Positions 50,094-60,386 of a DNA stretch of 64,000 nucleotides are shown piece by piece; the first letter of the stretch is position 1, and each line of letters opens with the position of its first letter. The position numbers and the translations under genes are program-made. Below the pieces are notes generated by a model. That model saw only the letters and a list, made by a program, of their open reading frames with translations, had not been told where the DNA came from and did no database searches. The stretch is from Rhizobium grahamii CCGE 502. Lineage in GTDB: Bacteria > Pseudomonadota > Alphaproteobacteria > Rhizobiales > Rhizobiaceae. The DNA lies in assembly GCF_000298315.2 (NCBI RefSeq), contig NZ_AEYE02000010.1, forward strand, positions 62,001 to 126,000. Direction: 5' to 3'.

Positions 50094-51596
50094 ATGACCA
50101 TTGTCGACGTTCGCACGCCTGATCCGAAACGCTTCATTCCTGGCGCCACTGGCGATTGGGAAGTCATCATCGGCATGGAAGTCCATGCACAGGTGCTGTC
50201 GAATTCGAAGCTGTTCTCGGGCGCTGCGACCGAATTCGGCAAGCCGCAGAATTCCAACGTTTCGCTCGTCGATGCCGCGATGCCCGGCATGCTGCCCGTC
50301 ATCAACGAGGAATGCGTCGCCCAGGCGGTCCGCACCGGTCTTGGCCTGAAGGCGCAGATCAACAAGCGCTCGATCTTCGACCGCAAGAACTATTTCTATC
50401 CCGACCTGCCGCAGGGCTATCAGATCTCGCAGTTCAAGGATCCGATCGTCGGCGAGGGCAAGATCGTCATCTCGCTCGGTCCGGATCGTCAGGGTCAGTT
50501 CGAGGACATCGAGATCGGCATCGAGCGCCTGCATCTGGAACAGGACGCCGGCAAGTCGCTGCATGACCAGCATGCCACCATGTCGTATGTCGACCTGAAC
50601 CGCTCGGGCGTTGCGCTGATGGAAATCGTCTCCAAGCCCGACATGCGCTCGTCCGACGAAGCCAAGGCCTACATGACAAAGCTGCGCTCGATCGTGCGCT
50701 ACCTCGGCACCTGCGACGGCAACATGGACGAGGGCTCGATGCGCGCCGACGTCAACGTCTCGGTCCGTCGCCCAGGCGAAGGCTTCGGCACGCGTTGCGA
50801 GATCAAGAACGTCAACTCCATCCGGTTCATCGGTCAGGCGATCGAATACGAAGCCCGCCGCCAGATCGGCATTCTGGAAGATGGCGGCGCGATCGAGCAG
50901 GAGACCCGTCTCTTCGACCCAAACAAGGGCGAGACGCGGTCGATGCGCTCCAAGGAGGATGCGCATGACTACCGCTACTTCCCGGACCCGGATCTGCTGC
51001 CGCTCGAGTTCGACGATGCCTTCGTCAAGGCGCTGGAAGCCGATCTGCCGGAGCTCCCCGACGACAAGAAGGAACGCTTCGTGCGCGAACTCGGTCTGTC
51101 GATCTATGACGCTTCCGTTCTCGTCTCGGAAAAGGCGATTGCCGACTATTTCGAAGCCGTGGCCGAAGGCCGCGATGGCAAGGCGGCCGCCAACTGGGTC
51201 ATCAACGACCTGCTCGGTGCCTTGAACCGCACCGGCAAGAGCATCGAGGAAACCTCCGTTTCGCCGGCTCAGCTTGGTGCGATCATTGACCTCATCAAGG
51301 CGGAGACTATTTCAGGAAAGATCGCGAAAGACCTGTTCGAAATCGTGCTGAACGAGGGCGGCGATCCGGCCGAGATCGTCGAAACCAGAGGCATGAAGCA
51401 GGTGACCGATACCGGCGCGATCGAGCGGGCCGTGGACGAGATCATCGCCGCCAACCCGGATCAGGTCGCAAAGGTCCAGGCCAAGCCGACGCTTGCCGGC
51501 TGGTTTGTCGGTCAGGTCATGAAGGCGACCGGCGGTAAGGCAAATCCGCAGGCCGTGCAGGCTCTCGTGAAAGCGAAGCTCGGCATCGAGGAGTAA
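50094..51596 (+). CDS. gatB: Asp-tRNA(Asn)/Glu-tRNA(Gln) amidotransferase subunit B
   Basis: The 500-residue subunit that binds and phosphorylates the misacylated tRNA before amidation. Signature segments are [36 protein letters not shown] and [12 protein letters not shown], with a C-terminal YqeY-like helical tail ending [12 protein letters not shown] 50094 is chosen within a longer open frame. Two GNAT genes follow closely, the first five bases after the stop. Confidence 0.97.
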   Translation: MTIVDVRTPDPKRFIPGATGDWEVIIGMEVHAQVLSNSKLFSGAATEFGKPQNSNVSLVDAAMPGMLPVINEECVAQAVRTGLGLKAQINKRSIFDRKNYFYPDLPQGYQISQFKDPIVGEGKIVISLGPDRQGQFEDIEIGIERLHLEQDAGKSLHDQHATMSYVDLNRSGVALMEIVSKPDMRSSDEAKAYMTKLRSIVRYLGTCDGNMDEGSMRADVNVSVRRPGEGFGTRCEIKNVNSIRFIGQAIEYEARRQIGILEDGGAIEQETRLFDPNKGETRSMRSKEDAHDYRYFPDPDLLPLEFDDAFVKALEADLPELPDDKKERFVRELGLSIYDASVLVSEKAIADYFEAVAEGRDGKAAANWVINDLLGALNRTGKSIEETSVSPAQLGAIIDLIKAETISGKIAKDLFEIVLNEGGDPAEIVETRGMKQVTDTGAIERAVDEIIAANPDQVAKVQAKPTLAGWFVGQVMKATGGKANPQAVQALVKAKLGIEE

Positions 51597-51600
51597 GACC

Positions 51601-52104
51601 GTGTATTTCGTGCGCACCGCCAGCGAGGGTGATCTCAGCAAGATGCGCACCTTGTTGGACGAGGGGTTTCGCGCGACCTATGCTGGCCTCTATGGCGAAG
51701 CGAAGGTGAAGGATCTCGTTGGTCATCTGTTTTCGCCAGCTGCGCTGCAGGCGCGGCTGGCGAAAAAGAATGCTGAGTTCCTCGTTGCCGATAACGGCAA
51801 GGATATCGGCGGCATCGGTTATGCCGCCATGTCGGATGAAATGACGAAGACCGTCATGCTTCATCTGCTCTATGTCCGTCCGCCGCTGCATCGGCAGGGC
51901 ATTGGGCGCGAGATCTTCGCCGAGTTGGAAACCTGTTTTCCCGATGCCGAGATCATGCGTCTCGAAATCGAACCGCAAAACGCGACGGCCATCGCCTTTT
52001 ACCATGCCCATGGTTTCGAGGATGTCGGCCGCAATGAAAACGACGGGCCGGGGCAGTCCGGCATACCGACTTTGATCCTCGAAAAGCCCCTGGAACTGCG
52101 CTAA
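51601..52104 (+). CDS. GNAT family N-acetyltransferase
   Basis: A 167-residue protein. The motif LHLLYVRPPLHRQGIGREIF binds acetyl-CoA, and ATAIAFYHAHGFEDVGRN is the usual C-terminal GNAT motif. It starts with GTG 51601 immediately after gatB, using a ribosome site in the gatB end (GGAGTAAGACC). It is probably co-transcribed with gatB and the next GNAT. The substrate is unknown. Confidence 0.85.
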   Translation: MYFVRTASEGDLSKMRTLLDEGFRATYAGLYGEAKVKDLVGHLFSPAALQARLAKKNAEFLVADNGKDIGGIGYAAMSDEMTKTVMLHLLYVRPPLHRQGIGREIFAELETCFPDAEIMRLEIEPQNATAIAFYHAHGFEDVGRNENDGPGQSGIPTLILEKPLELR

Positions 52105-52110
52105 CCAATC

Positions 52111-52572
52111 ATGAGCCAAACAGTTATTCGCGAGGCGCGCAGCGCCGACGTTGCCGCGCTTGTCGCCATCTTTGCCGCCGACGATCTCGGCGGTCACGGT
52201 GACACGACTGCCCCTGAGATCTTTGGGGAATATCTGAAGGCTTTTGAACGCATCGCTTCATCGCGCGATCAAACGTTGTATGTGGCGGAGCTCGGGGGCC
52301 AGGTTGTCGGCACGTTCCAGGCGATGATCGTGACATCCCTGGTTGGTCGCGGTTCATCGTCGATGATCATCGAGGCGGTGCAGACGCGTGGCGACATGCG
52401 CGGGCAGGGTATTGGCGCCCGGATGATCGAGTTTGCCATCGCGGAGGCAAAACGTCGCGGCCTGCGCCTCGTTCAACTAACCTCGAACGCCAGTCGCAAG
52501 GACGCCCACCGCTTCTACGAGCGACTCGGCTTCAAGCAATCGCATTTTGGCTTCAAGATGGCCTTGAAATGA
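52111..52572 (+). CDS. GNAT family N-acetyltransferase
   Basis: A 153-residue protein with the acetyl-CoA motif VQTRGDMRGQGIGARMIEFA and NASRKDAHRFYERLGFKQSH, typical of GNAT. The N-terminal segment DDLGGHGDTTAPE is shared with small rhizobial acetyltransferases. It starts six bases after the previous GNAT. The substrate is unknown. Confidence 0.87.
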   Translation: MSQTVIREARSADVAALVAIFAADDLGGHGDTTAPEIFGEYLKAFERIASSRDQTLYVAELGGQVVGTFQAMIVTSLVGRGSSSMIIEAVQTRGDMRGQGIGARMIEFAIAEAKRRGLRLVQLTSNASRKDAHRFYERLGFKQSHFGFKMALK

Positions 52573-52676
52573 GCCTGTGTGGCTTTGGAATCACTGGACA
52601 ATGCACCTCGCTGGCGGCATAAGCGAGGGATCAAATTCTGGTCCCGCTTGCCGTCCGACTAGCCCAAGGAAAAGAC

Positions 52677-53075
52677 ATGAAGAATCTCCTCGTGCAAATC
52701 TTCACCTGGTGGAACGGTCAGACGATCGGTACGCGTTTCGCGACCTGGCGTTTCGGCAAGCGCGTCGGTGAAGACGAATTGGGCAATGTTTACTACGAAG
52801 GCGGCATGTCGTCCTACGGCCTCCCGAAGCGTTGGGTCATTTATAAGGGCTATGCCGAAGCATCCGCCATTCCGCCCGGCTGGCATGGCTGGATGCATCA
52901 CCGCACCAACGTTCCGCCGACCCAGGAAAACTATGTTGCCAAGGAATGGCAGAAGCCGCATCGCGCCAACCCGACGGGTTCGCCGCAGGCTTACCGACCG
53001 CCCGGCTCGCTGGTCGTTCCTGGTGAACGTCCGCGGGTAACTGGCGACTACGATGCCTGGACGCCTGGCAATTGA
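52677..53075 (+). CDS. NDUFA12-like complex I accessory subunit
   Basis: The 132-residue protein matches the NDUFA12 (B17.2) family: LGNVYYEGG, RWVIYKG and PPGWHGWMHHRTN, with a Pro-rich C-terminus. In alphaproteobacteria and mitochondria this protein is a supernumerary subunit of complex I, bound to the peripheral arm. It is over 40 kb from the nuo operon of this window. An AAGGAAAAG ribosome site precedes ATG 52677. Confidence 0.92.
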   Translation: MKNLLVQIFTWWNGQTIGTRFATWRFGKRVGEDELGNVYYEGGMSSYGLPKRWVIYKGYAEASAIPPGWHGWMHHRTNVPPTQENYVAKEWQKPHRANPTGSPQAYRPPGSLVVPGERPRVTGDYDAWTPGN

Positions 53076-53179
53076 GCGCGCGGCGACAGCCCCGCTTTTA
53101 GCCACAATTGACCATTACCCGCAGAATGGCCGCAGCGATTGCGGCCTTCGATTTTAAGATGCTGTGGAGACGGGCAGAC

Positions 53180-53611
53180 ATGAAGCTTTTCACGCGGAAC
53201 CAGCTCCTGCGTGCCGCCGGGCTTTCGCTGGCGCTTAGCTCGACGCTTCTCCCACAAGCCGCCTCCGCTGCCCGGATCGAGAATTCGGTTGCCGTGTTCT
53301 CTGGCCTCGACAAGATCACTGGCCGCATCACGACCTTCGACGTCTACGTCAACGAGACCGTGCAATTCGGCGCGCTCCAGGTGACGCCGAAGGCCTGCTA
53401 TTCGCGCGATCAGGCCGAAGCGCAGAAGATCGACGGTTTCGTGGAAGTCGACGAGATCACGCTCGACCGCAAGATCCGCCGTATCTTCACCGGCTGGATG
53501 TTCGCCGACAGCCCGGGCCTTAACGCCGTCGAGCATCCGATCTACGACGTCTGGCTGAAGGACTGCAAGCAGAACTCGGACGTTCCGGCACCCGACAAAG
53601 CGGCCAACTAA
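53180..53611 (+). CDS. DUF2155 family exported protein
   Basis: A 143-residue protein with a signal peptide (MKLFTRNQLLRAAGL, cleavage after ASA near residue 32). The mature part with RIENSVAVFSGLDKITGRI, KACYSRD and YDVWLKDCK matches DUF2155, a periplasmic family of unknown function common in alphaproteobacteria. Two Cys residues could form a disulphide. It follows the NDUFA12 gene by about 100 bases and converges with aat (three bases apart). Confidence 0.88.
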   Translation: MKLFTRNQLLRAAGLSLALSSTLLPQAASAARIENSVAVFSGLDKITGRITTFDVYVNETVQFGALQVTPKACYSRDQAEAQKIDGFVEVDEITLDRKIRRIFTGWMFADSPGLNAVEHPIYDVWLKDCKQNSDVPAPDKAAN

Positions 53612-53614
53612 TTC

Positions 53615-54229
53615 TCAGAATTCAAGGTTCGGTGAAGCCATGGCTGCCGCCAGCATGTGAGTATACTCGTCCTTCGGAACGTCGATGGCTCCGAACGTCT
53701 TGAGGTGCTCGGTCGTAAACTGCGTGTCGAGCAGGGTAAAGCCCTTGGCCCGCAGGTTTTCCACGAGATGAACGAGGCAGATCTTCGAGGCGTTTGTCCG
53801 CCGGGAAAACATACTTTCACCGAAGAACGCCGAGCCCAGCGATACGCCGTACAGTCCGCCGACGAGTTCGTCCCCGTCCCACGCCTCTACCGAGTGTGCG
53901 TGGCCGATCCGATGCAGCGTGGAATAGAGCGTCTTGATGGTTTGATTGATCCAGGTGCTCGGCCTGTCCCCGGTCTCTGCCGCGCAGGCCGTGATGACCG
54001 CATCGAAATCGTGGTTGAAGCGGATGTCGAACGGCTTGCGCCGGATCGTCTTGGCGAGGCTTTTGGAAACGTGGAATTCGTCGAGCGGCAAGACGCCGCG
54101 AAGATCAGGCTCGACCCAGAATATCTCTGGGTCGTCAGCCGACTCGGCCATGGGAAATAGGCCGATGGAGTAGGCGCGCAGGAGGATTTCCGGTGTTATG
54201 CCTGGAGACTTCCTGCGCGATCCTGCCAT
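53615..54229 (-). CDS. aat: Leucyl/phenylalanyl-tRNA--protein transferase
   Basis: Adds Leu or Phe to proteins with N-terminal Lys or Arg, marking them for ClpAP degradation. The 204-residue protein shows the family motifs [34 protein letters not shown] and [12 protein letters not shown]. It starts six bases after accC and is the last gene of the minus-strand acc operon, an arrangement usual in alphaproteobacteria. Confidence 0.95.
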   Translation of the reverse strand: MAGSRRKSPGITPEILLRAYSIGLFPMAESADDPEIFWVEPDLRGVLPLDEFHVSKSLAKTIRRKPFDIRFNHDFDAVITACAAETGDRPSTWINQTIKTLYSTLHRIGHAHSVEAWDGDELVGGLYGVSLGSAFFGESMFSRRTNASKICLVHLVENLRAKGFTLLDTQFTTEHLKTFGAIDVPKDEYTHMLAAAMASPNLEF

Positions 54230-54235
54230 TCTTTG

Positions 54236-55582
54236 TTACGCCGGTTTGTTGGCCAGATAGTTTTCCAGCCAGTGGATATCGTAGTCGCCGTTGGCGATAT
54301 CCTGATTGTCCACCAGATCCTGGAACAACGGAAGCGTCGTCTTGATGCCATCAACGACAAACTCGTCGAGCGCGCGGCGCAGACGCATCATGCATTCAAC
54401 GCGCGTGCGTCCGAACACGATGAGCTTGCCGATGAGGCTGTCGTAGTACGGCGGGATCTTGTAGCCCTGGTAGGCGCCGCTGTCGACGCGAACACCAAGA
54501 CCACCCGGCGCATGAAAGTGCGTGATCGTGCCAGGAGAGGGCACGAAAGTACGCGCGTCCTCGGCGTTGATGCGGCACTCGATGGCATGGCCATGGAAGT
54601 TGATTTCTTCCTGCTTCACGGAAAGTCCGCCGCCGGAGGCGACGCGGATCTGCTCGTGAACGAGGTCGATGCCGGTGATCGCTTCGGTGATCGGATGCTC
54701 CACCTGCAGACGGGTGTTCATTTCGATGAAATAGAACTCGCCGTTCTCGTACAGGAACTCGATCGTCCCGGCGCCGCGATACTTCAGCTTCTTCATGGCG
54801 TCGGCACAAACCTGGCCGATCTTCATGCGCTGTTCGACATTGAGGGCAGGCGAATTTGCTTCTTCCCAGACCTTCTGGTGGCGGCGCTGCAGCGAGCAGT
54901 CGCGTTCACCGAGATGGATTGCGTTGCCCTCGCCATCGCCGAACACCTGGATTTCGATGTGGCGCGGCTTGCCGAGATACTTTTCCATGTAGACGGCGTC
55001 GTTGCCGAAAGCGGCAGCCGCTTCGGTGCGGGCCGTCGACCAGGCTTCGATCAGGTCGGCTTCGGACTTTGCGACCTTCATGCCGCGGCCGCCGCCGCCA
55101 GCGGTTGCCTTGATCAGAACCGGATAGCCGATTTCGGCTGCAGTCCGCAGTGCGTCTTCCTCGGTCTTGACCTCGCCGTCCGAGCCCGGGACAACAGGGA
55201 TGCCGAGTTCCTGGGCCGTCGTCTTGGCGGTGATCTTGTCGCCCATAAGGCGGATATGTTCCGCCGTCGGACCGATGAAGGTGATGCCGTGCGCTTCCAG
55301 GATTTCCGCGAACTTTGCGTTCTCGGAAAGGAAGCCATAGCCTGGGTGAACCGCATCGGCGCCGGTGATTTCGCAGGCGGCGACGATCTGGTGGATGTTC
55401 AGATAGCTGTCGCGCGAAGGCGGAGGACCGATGCAGACGCTCTCGTCGGCCAGGCGCACATGCATGGCGTCGGCGTCTGCGGTCGAGTGAACCACGACGC
55501 AGGGAATGCCGAGCTCCTTGCAGGCACGCAGCACGCGAAGCGCGATTTCCCCGCGGTTGGCAATGAGGATTTTCGAGACCAT
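54236..55582 (-). CDS. accC: Acetyl-CoA carboxylase biotin carboxylase subunit
   Basis: Carboxylates the biotin of BCCP using ATP and bicarbonate, the first step of fatty acid synthesis. The 448-residue protein has the N-terminal [17 protein letters not shown] motif, the Gly-rich ATP-grasp loop [13 protein letters not shown] and the catalytic segment [16 protein letters not shown]. It starts ten bases after accB. Confidence 0.98.
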   Translation of the reverse strand: MVSKILIANRGEIALRVLRACKELGIPCVVVHSTADADAMHVRLADESVCIGPPPSRDSYLNIHQIVAACEITGADAVHPGYGFLSENAKFAEILEAHGITFIGPTAEHIRLMGDKITAKTTAQELGIPVVPGSDGEVKTEEDALRTAAEIGYPVLIKATAGGGGRGMKVAKSEADLIEAWSTARTEAAAAFGNDAVYMEKYLGKPRHIEIQVFGDGEGNAIHLGERDCSLQRRHQKVWEEANSPALNVEQRMKIGQVCADAMKKLKYRGAGTIEFLYENGEFYFIEMNTRLQVEHPITEAITGIDLVHEQIRVASGGGLSVKQEEINFHGHAIECRINAEDARTFVPSPGTITHFHAPGGLGVRVDSGAYQGYKIPPYYDSLIGKLIVFGRTRVECMMRLRRALDEFVVDGIKTTLPLFQDLVDNQDIANGDYDIHWLENYLANKPA

Positions 55583-55592
55583 GACGCCCGCC

Positions 55593-56066
55593 TTATTCGA
55601 TAACGACGAGGGCTTGGCCGTATTCGACGGGGCTTCCGTCCTCGACGAGGATTTCGGTGACCTTGCCGGATTTCGGCGAAGGAATCTGGTTCATGGTCTT
55701 CATCGCTTCGATGATGAGCAGCGTCTGGCCTTCCTTGACGGTCGCGCCGAGCTCGATGAAGGCGCGCGCCCCCGGAGCGGGCGCCATGTAGGCGGTGCCG
55801 ACCATCGGAGCGCTGACGGTGTTGGCAGGATTGCGCGCGGGCGCGGCAGGCGCTGCGGCAACTGGCGCTGCCACTGCGGGCGCCGCAGCCGCCGCAAATG
55901 CGGGCGCAGCCATCGGAGCCTGAATATACTGGGTGTTGCCGGCGCGCGAGACGCGGATGCGCAGATCGTCCTGCTCGACTTCGATTTCCGTGAGATCCGT
56001 GTCGTTGAGGATGTTCGCGAGATCGCGGATCAGCGCCTGGTCGATACCGTTTTTCTTCTCAGCCAT
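55593..56066 (-). CDS. accB: Biotin carboxyl carrier protein of acetyl-CoA carboxylase
   Basis: A 157-residue carrier with an N-terminal interaction domain, an Ala/Pro-rich linker (residues about 50-80) and the C-terminal biotinyl domain. The biotinylated Lys is in [12 protein letters not shown]. The usual MKMM is MKTM here, a change normal in alphaproteobacteria. The ligase BirA is encoded at 10409-11173. It follows aroQ after 22 bases. Confidence 0.97.
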   Translation of the reverse strand: MAEKKNGIDQALIRDLANILNDTDLTEIEVEQDDLRIRVSRAGNTQYIQAPMAAPAFAAAAAPAVAAPVAAAPAAPARNPANTVSAPMVGTAYMAPAPGARAFIELGATVKEGQTLLIIEAMKTMNQIPSPKSGKVTEILVEDGSPVEYGQALVVIE

Positions 56067-56088
56067 GAGTGTTTGCCCTGTCTTCTTT

Positions 56089-56526
56089 TTATGCCGTAAG
56101 ATTCTTCAGCGCTTGCAGCGCCAGAATATAGCTGTAAGGCCCGAAGCCGCAGATGACGCCCTTCACCGCTGGCGCAATCATCGACTTGTGGCGGAATTCT
56201 TCCCGCGCGTGAACGTTGGAGATATGGAGCTCTATCACCGGAATGGAAATAGCGCGAATTGCATCGTGGAGCGCAACCGAGGTATGCGTGTAGGCGCCGG
56301 CATTAATCGCCACGCCAACTGCCTTATCGTTCGCTTCATGGAACCAGTCGACCAGCGTACCTTCGTGGTTGCTCTGGCGAAAATCGATATCGAAGCCGAG
56401 CTCGCGCCCGGCGACCTTGCAATCCGCCTCGATATCCAGAAGCGACTTGCCGCCATAGATGCCGGGCTCTCTTTTGCCGAGCATGTTGAGGTTGGGCCCG
56501 TTCAGGACGAAAATCGTTTGCGTCAT
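56089..56526 (-). CDS. aroQ: Type II 3-dehydroquinate dehydratase
   Basis: Third step of the shikimate pathway. The 145-residue protein starts [20 protein letters not shown] and has the catalytic Tyr in GIYGGK and the conserved [15 protein letters not shown] and [14 protein letters not shown] motifs. A TTG 12 bases upstream is also in frame. It heads the aroQ-accB-accC-aat run, as in many alphaproteobacteria. Confidence 0.96.
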   Translation of the reverse strand: MTQTIFVLNGPNLNMLGKREPGIYGGKSLLDIEADCKVAGRELGFDIDFRQSNHEGTLVDWFHEANDKAVGVAINAGAYTHTSVALHDAIRAISIPVIELHISNVHAREEFRHKSMIAPAVKGVICGFGPYSYILALQALKNLTA

Positions 56527-56670
56527 CGAATGTTCCAATAGATGCGAGACGGCAACCTATAGACTCCCGACGGGCCTAATGAAAGCCCTTTGGGAAGCGC
56601 AGCCCGAATCGCGCCATATTTGTCCACATGGCTGAAACACTTCGATTTTGGCGATTTGATGGGCGCCCTA

Positions 56671-57429
56671 TCAGCAACTTGTCTTGCCGCAGGCGCGCAT
56701 GTTCTTGACCTTGGTCTCAAGGTCGTCGAAACCGACCGCGCCCTGAACCAGTTCGTTGCCGATCACATAGGAGGGCGTGCCGGTGATACCAAGGCTCTGG
56801 GCGAGCTGATAGGTCTCCTTCACGGAGGCGTCGCTCGAACTCTTGGCCATCTCGTCGCGGATCTGCTTTTCGCTGACGCCAAGCGTCTCGGCGACTTCTA
56901 TGGCACTCGCTTCATCGGCGCGGCCATCGCTGCCGAGCAGGGCTATGTGGAACGCGCTGTACTTCTGCGGCGCCAGCTTGCGGAAGGCGTCGGAAACCTT
57001 GTGGGCAGCGACAGATTCCGGGCCGAGGATCGGGAATTCCTTGAGCACGAAGCGGACATTCTTGTCTTTTTCGAGCATCGTCTGCATGTCGGAAAGGGCA
57101 TGCCGGCAATAGCCGCAATTGTAATCGAAGAATTCAACGATGGTGATGTCGCCCTTCGGATTGCCGATCGTTATGTCATACTTCGAATCGAAGATCGTCG
57201 ACTTGTTGTCGGAGATCACGGCATTGGCTTTAACGAGGCGCGCCTGTTCCTGCTTTTTCTGCAGGGCATCCTGAACGTCGAGCATAATCTCTGGGTTTTC
57301 GATCAGGTATTGCTTGATGAACTCGCCGAACTCCTTCTTCTGGGCGTCATCGAGTGCTGCTGCCGGATAGGCTGCTGCCACCGACGCAGTAAGCGCCAGC
57401 GCGGTGAAGATTTTCGGAAGTATGGCCAT
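56671..57429 (-). CDS. DsbA family thiol:disulphide oxidoreductase
   Basis: A 252-residue exported protein with a signal peptide cleaved near PAAA at residue 25. A helical N-terminal segment (EFGEFIKQYLIENPEIMLDV) precedes the thioredoxin fold with the active site CGYC and the cis-Pro loop ITGTPSYVIGN. This is the ScsC/Com1-like layout, where the N-terminal helices can allow oligomer formation and isomerase activity. Two more Cys residues lie at the C-terminus (RACGKTSC). It lies 144 bases upstream of aroQ in the same direction. Confidence 0.9.
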   Translation of the reverse strand: MAILPKIFTALALTASVAAAYPAAALDDAQKKEFGEFIKQYLIENPEIMLDVQDALQKKQEQARLVKANAVISDNKSTIFDSKYDITIGNPKGDITIVEFFDYNCGYCRHALSDMQTMLEKDKNVRFVLKEFPILGPESVAAHKVSDAFRKLAPQKYSAFHIALLGSDGRADEASAIEVAETLGVSEKQIRDEMAKSSSDASVKETYQLAQSLGITGTPSYVIGNELVQGAVGFDDLETKVKNMRACGKTSC

Positions 57430-57638
57430 TATATCCTCGTTATCAGCAGTTCGTATGCGTCGTTCTAGACGCCGGATAACACTGCACGGTTAACGGCGGA
57501 ACCCGATGCCGCCAAGTTACGGTGCGTCCTGTCGTCTTCAAACAGGAATTTTCGTATCCACTGTTCAATCGCGGGATTGTGATGATCCGATTATTACGGC
57601 AATTGTCTGGCCGCACGCAAAGTTAGAGAGAAGCGACC

Positions 57639-58796
57639 TTGTTTTCTATTTCCCAACGCAGCGAAGTCGAACCCTTTCATGCCATGGATGTTTTGGCCGA
57701 AGCGACGAAGCGGCGAGCAAGCGGTCATCCCGTCATCTCCATGGCTGTCGGTCAGCCTTCTCATCCGGCGCCACAGGCTGCACTGGAGGCCGCACAGACG
57801 GCGCTTGTCGAAGGCAGGATCGGCTACACGGACGCGCTTGGCACCCCGCGGCTGAAACGTGCACTGGCCGGGCACTATCGCGAGCGGCATGGTCTGGAAA
57901 TCGATCCTTTGCGTATCGCGATAACGACCGGTTCTTCCGCTGGCTTCAACCTTGCGTTTCTCTCGCTGTTTGATGTCGGCGACGCGGTCGCGATTGCCCG
58001 ACCGGGCTATCCCGCCTATCGCAACATTCTCGGCGCGCTTGGCCTCAGAGTGATCGAGGTGCCGGTGACGGCCGAAACGCATTTCACTTTGACGCCCGAA
58101 AGCCTTGAGGCCGCGCAAAAGACAAACAATGTCAAGCTCAAGGGCGTGCTGCTGGCGAGCCCTGCAAATCCGACGGGTACGGTGACCGGTCGCCAGGGAC
58201 TGCAGGTGCTGGCTGATTACTGCTTAGCTAAGTCGATCGCATTCATTTCAGACGAGATTTACCACGGGCTGACGTTTGCCGGCGAGGAAACCAGCGCGCT
58301 GGAATTGACCGATGAAGCGATCGTAATCAACTCGTTCTCCAAGTACTACTGCATGACCGGCTGGCGCATCGGCTGGATGGTGCTGCCCGAGCGGCTGGTG
58401 CGCCCGATTGAGCGCGTTGCGCAAAGCCTATATATCTCGCCGCCCGAACTCTCACAGATCGCGGCGACCGCGGCGCTCGAGGCGAACACGGAACTGGATG
58501 TCTACAAGGCGAGCTATGCGGCCAACCGCGAGTTTCTGTTGAAGCGTCTGCCGGAAATCGGGCTATCGATCGCTTCGCCGATGGATGGCGCCTTCTATGC
58601 TTATGTCGATGTCACCCGGTTCACCAATGACAGCATGGCGTTTGCCAAGCGCATGTTGGCCGAGATCAACGTTGCCGCAACGCCAGGCCTGGATTTCGAC
58701 CCACTGGAGGGCAATCGGTCGATGCGCATGTCTTATGCCGGCTCGCAGGCCGAAATCGTCGAGGCAATTGACCGCATGGCTGGGTGGCTGAAGTAG
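57639..58796 (+). CDS. PLP-dependent aminotransferase (class I/II)
   Basis: Fold-type I aminotransferase of 385 residues. The PLP Lys is in NSFSKYYCMTGWRIGW, and ASPANPTGTVTGRQGL and SDEIYHGLTFAGEET are conserved cofactor contacts. The start is TTG 57639 with an AGAGAGAAG ribosome site. ATG 57684 is an alternative but would remove conserved residues (RSEVEPF). It lies about 210 bases from the divergent dsbA-like gene. The substrate cannot be inferred; an aromatic or aspartate-type activity is possible. Confidence 0.88.
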   Translation: MFSISQRSEVEPFHAMDVLAEATKRRASGHPVISMAVGQPSHPAPQAALEAAQTALVEGRIGYTDALGTPRLKRALAGHYRERHGLEIDPLRIAITTGSSAGFNLAFLSLFDVGDAVAIARPGYPAYRNILGALGLRVIEVPVTAETHFTLTPESLEAAQKTNNVKLKGVLLASPANPTGTVTGRQGLQVLADYCLAKSIAFISDEIYHGLTFAGEETSALELTDEAIVINSFSKYYCMTGWRIGWMVLPERLVRPIERVAQSLYISPPELSQIAATAALEANTELDVYKASYAANREFLLKRLPEIGLSIASPMDGAFYAYVDVTRFTNDSMAFAKRMLAEINVAATPGLDFDPLEGNRSMRMSYAGSQAEIVEAIDRMAGWLK

Positions 58797-58876
58797 AATC
58801 TCAGTGGCTTGTAAAGATTTCTTCGATTAACTTGTGAACACTTGCCGGGCTCGGCAATTGTTCGGCTGTCGAGCAT

Positions 58877-59884
58877 TCACCTCGCCGGACGGCAATTTTG
58901 CAGGTCGAGTTGCGACACAAGAGCCAGGATCGTTTCGGAAACCGGCGTCGGAGTTGCCGTCAGGCGACCGAGTGAAACGACCATTCCCACCAGCGGCGTA
59001 ATCTCGAGCGACTTTCCTGCCAGCAGGTCCTGCAGCGTGGACGTGCGAACCGGCCCAATCTGTCGGGCCTGTTCAAGTCGCTGTTCCACGGACATCCCGA
59101 CATTCGCCCCAAGCGCCTCCCCAACGGCCTTTACTTCCTTCATGACCTTGCCGATCTGATCTGTGATCGCGGCATCCGCCATCAGGTCGGACATCAAGGA
59201 CCGCGTTAGAGCGCTGATTGGGTTGAATGAGGCATTGCCCATCAGTTTGCTCCAGATATCGTCGCGAATGCGGCTCGAGAGCTTCACGCCGATACCGGCG
59301 CCCTGCAGAAGCGCCTCGATGTCGCGCAAATCTGCAGTGGTTTCGCCAGAGGGCTCGCCGAGAATGAAATGGCCCTTGTTGCTGAGCCTGACCTCGCCGG
59401 GCTTGCTGACTTCGGCTCCCTGATGGGCGACGCAACCGATTACACGCTGCGGGCCGACAAAACGCCATAGCTTGCCGCCTTCATCGAGTTCCTCAAACTG
59501 CAGTTCCGCATGACCGCTGTTCTGATCGCGATGGAAATACCACCATGGAATGCCATTCAGGATCATCACTACACGCGTGCTATCCCCAAGCAGATGCCCG
59601 ATTCCCTCGGCCGCAGCGCTGAGCTGATGGCCCTTTAGCCCGGTGATGACGAGATCCTGTGGAGGTAGCTCGCGCGGATCGTCGGTAGCGGCGACGGTGA
59701 CGGCAAAGGGCGCTTCTGCACCGGCCTCGAGCAGACGCAGCCCCTCGCTTCGAATGGCAGCCAGATGGGCGCCTCGAGCAACAACGGAAACTGCCGCCTC
59801 TGCGCCGAGCGAGGAGGCAAGCTTGGCAGCGATGGCGCCGCCGAGTGCACCGGCTCCGAAGATGCAGATATTCTTGAAGGGCAT
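58877..59884 (-). CDS. 2-dehydropantoate 2-reductase family protein
   Basis: ApbA/PanE-fold protein of 335 residues. NAD(P)-binding motif IFGAGALGGAIAAKLA at the N-terminus, and the substrate domain includes SSRIRDDIWSKLMGNASFNP with a conserved Lys/Asn/Ser set. Similar proteins are often annotated panE but many are paralogues acting on other 2-keto acids. It is convergent with the aminotransferase gene, with no other coenzyme A pathway gene nearby. Confidence 0.85.
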   Translation of the reverse strand: MPFKNICIFGAGALGGAIAAKLASSLGAEAAVSVVARGAHLAAIRSEGLRLLEAGAEAPFAVTVAATDDPRELPPQDLVITGLKGHQLSAAAEGIGHLLGDSTRVVMILNGIPWWYFHRDQNSGHAELQFEELDEGGKLWRFVGPQRVIGCVAHQGAEVSKPGEVRLSNKGHFILGEPSGETTADLRDIEALLQGAGIGVKLSSRIRDDIWSKLMGNASFNPISALTRSLMSDLMADAAITDQIGKVMKEVKAVGEALGANVGMSVEQRLEQARQIGPVRTSTLQDLLAGKSLEITPLVGMVVSLGRLTATPTPVSETILALVSQLDLQNCRPAR

Positions 59885-59973
59885 GGGATGATCTTTCCGC
59901 GATTGATGGACCGCGCAGAACTTAGGTCATCCCTCCCTCAAGGCGAGTGATATTTTGAAGCCGCCCAAGCTTT

Positions 59974-60189
59974 TTAGTGGCCGCCGCGGGGAAGAAGTTC
60001 GTTGCGGCGAAGCTCATCGATGGCTGCCACCGCATCTTCTGCAGACCAGCCAGCGCGAATGGCGGCGCCGATCATCCGGACCTCGGCCTCCTCTTCGATC
60101 TTGAGGAAGAGCGGTTCCAAGGCCTCCTGGGCTGTTAGGATGTGCTCGTTTGGAGGGGTAACTGACTGGCGGGTGGCTGATGTAGGCAT
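59974..60189 (-). CDS. Small hypothetical protein
   Basis: A 71-residue acidic protein starting MPTSATRQSVTPPNEH, helical over most of its length (ILTAQEALEPLFLKIEEEA and AAIRAGWSAEDAVAAIDE). A GAGAGGAG ribosome site lies ten bases before ATG 60189. GTG 60195 is also possible and has better spacing. It is divergent from ftsZ2 with about 200 bases between the starts. I do not recognise a family. Confidence 0.68.
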   Translation of the reverse strand: MPTSATRQSVTPPNEHILTAQEALEPLFLKIEEEAEVRMIGAAIRAGWSAEDAVAAIDELRRNELLPRGGH

Positions 60190-60386
60190 CTGCACGGTAC
60201 TCCTCTCTCTGGCAGGGGATGATTCAATATAATGCACGAGGGCTAAAAAAGGTTCCGGATAAAGTTTCAACTGCGCTTCATCTTGTTCTTTCGCCCCGGC
60301 TCTGCCTTGTTGCGCGATTAGTCTGATGCTTGATTCGGTTCCCAATAAGCGGCGGAGCCACGACGAAACGCACGAAGGAGATTGCG

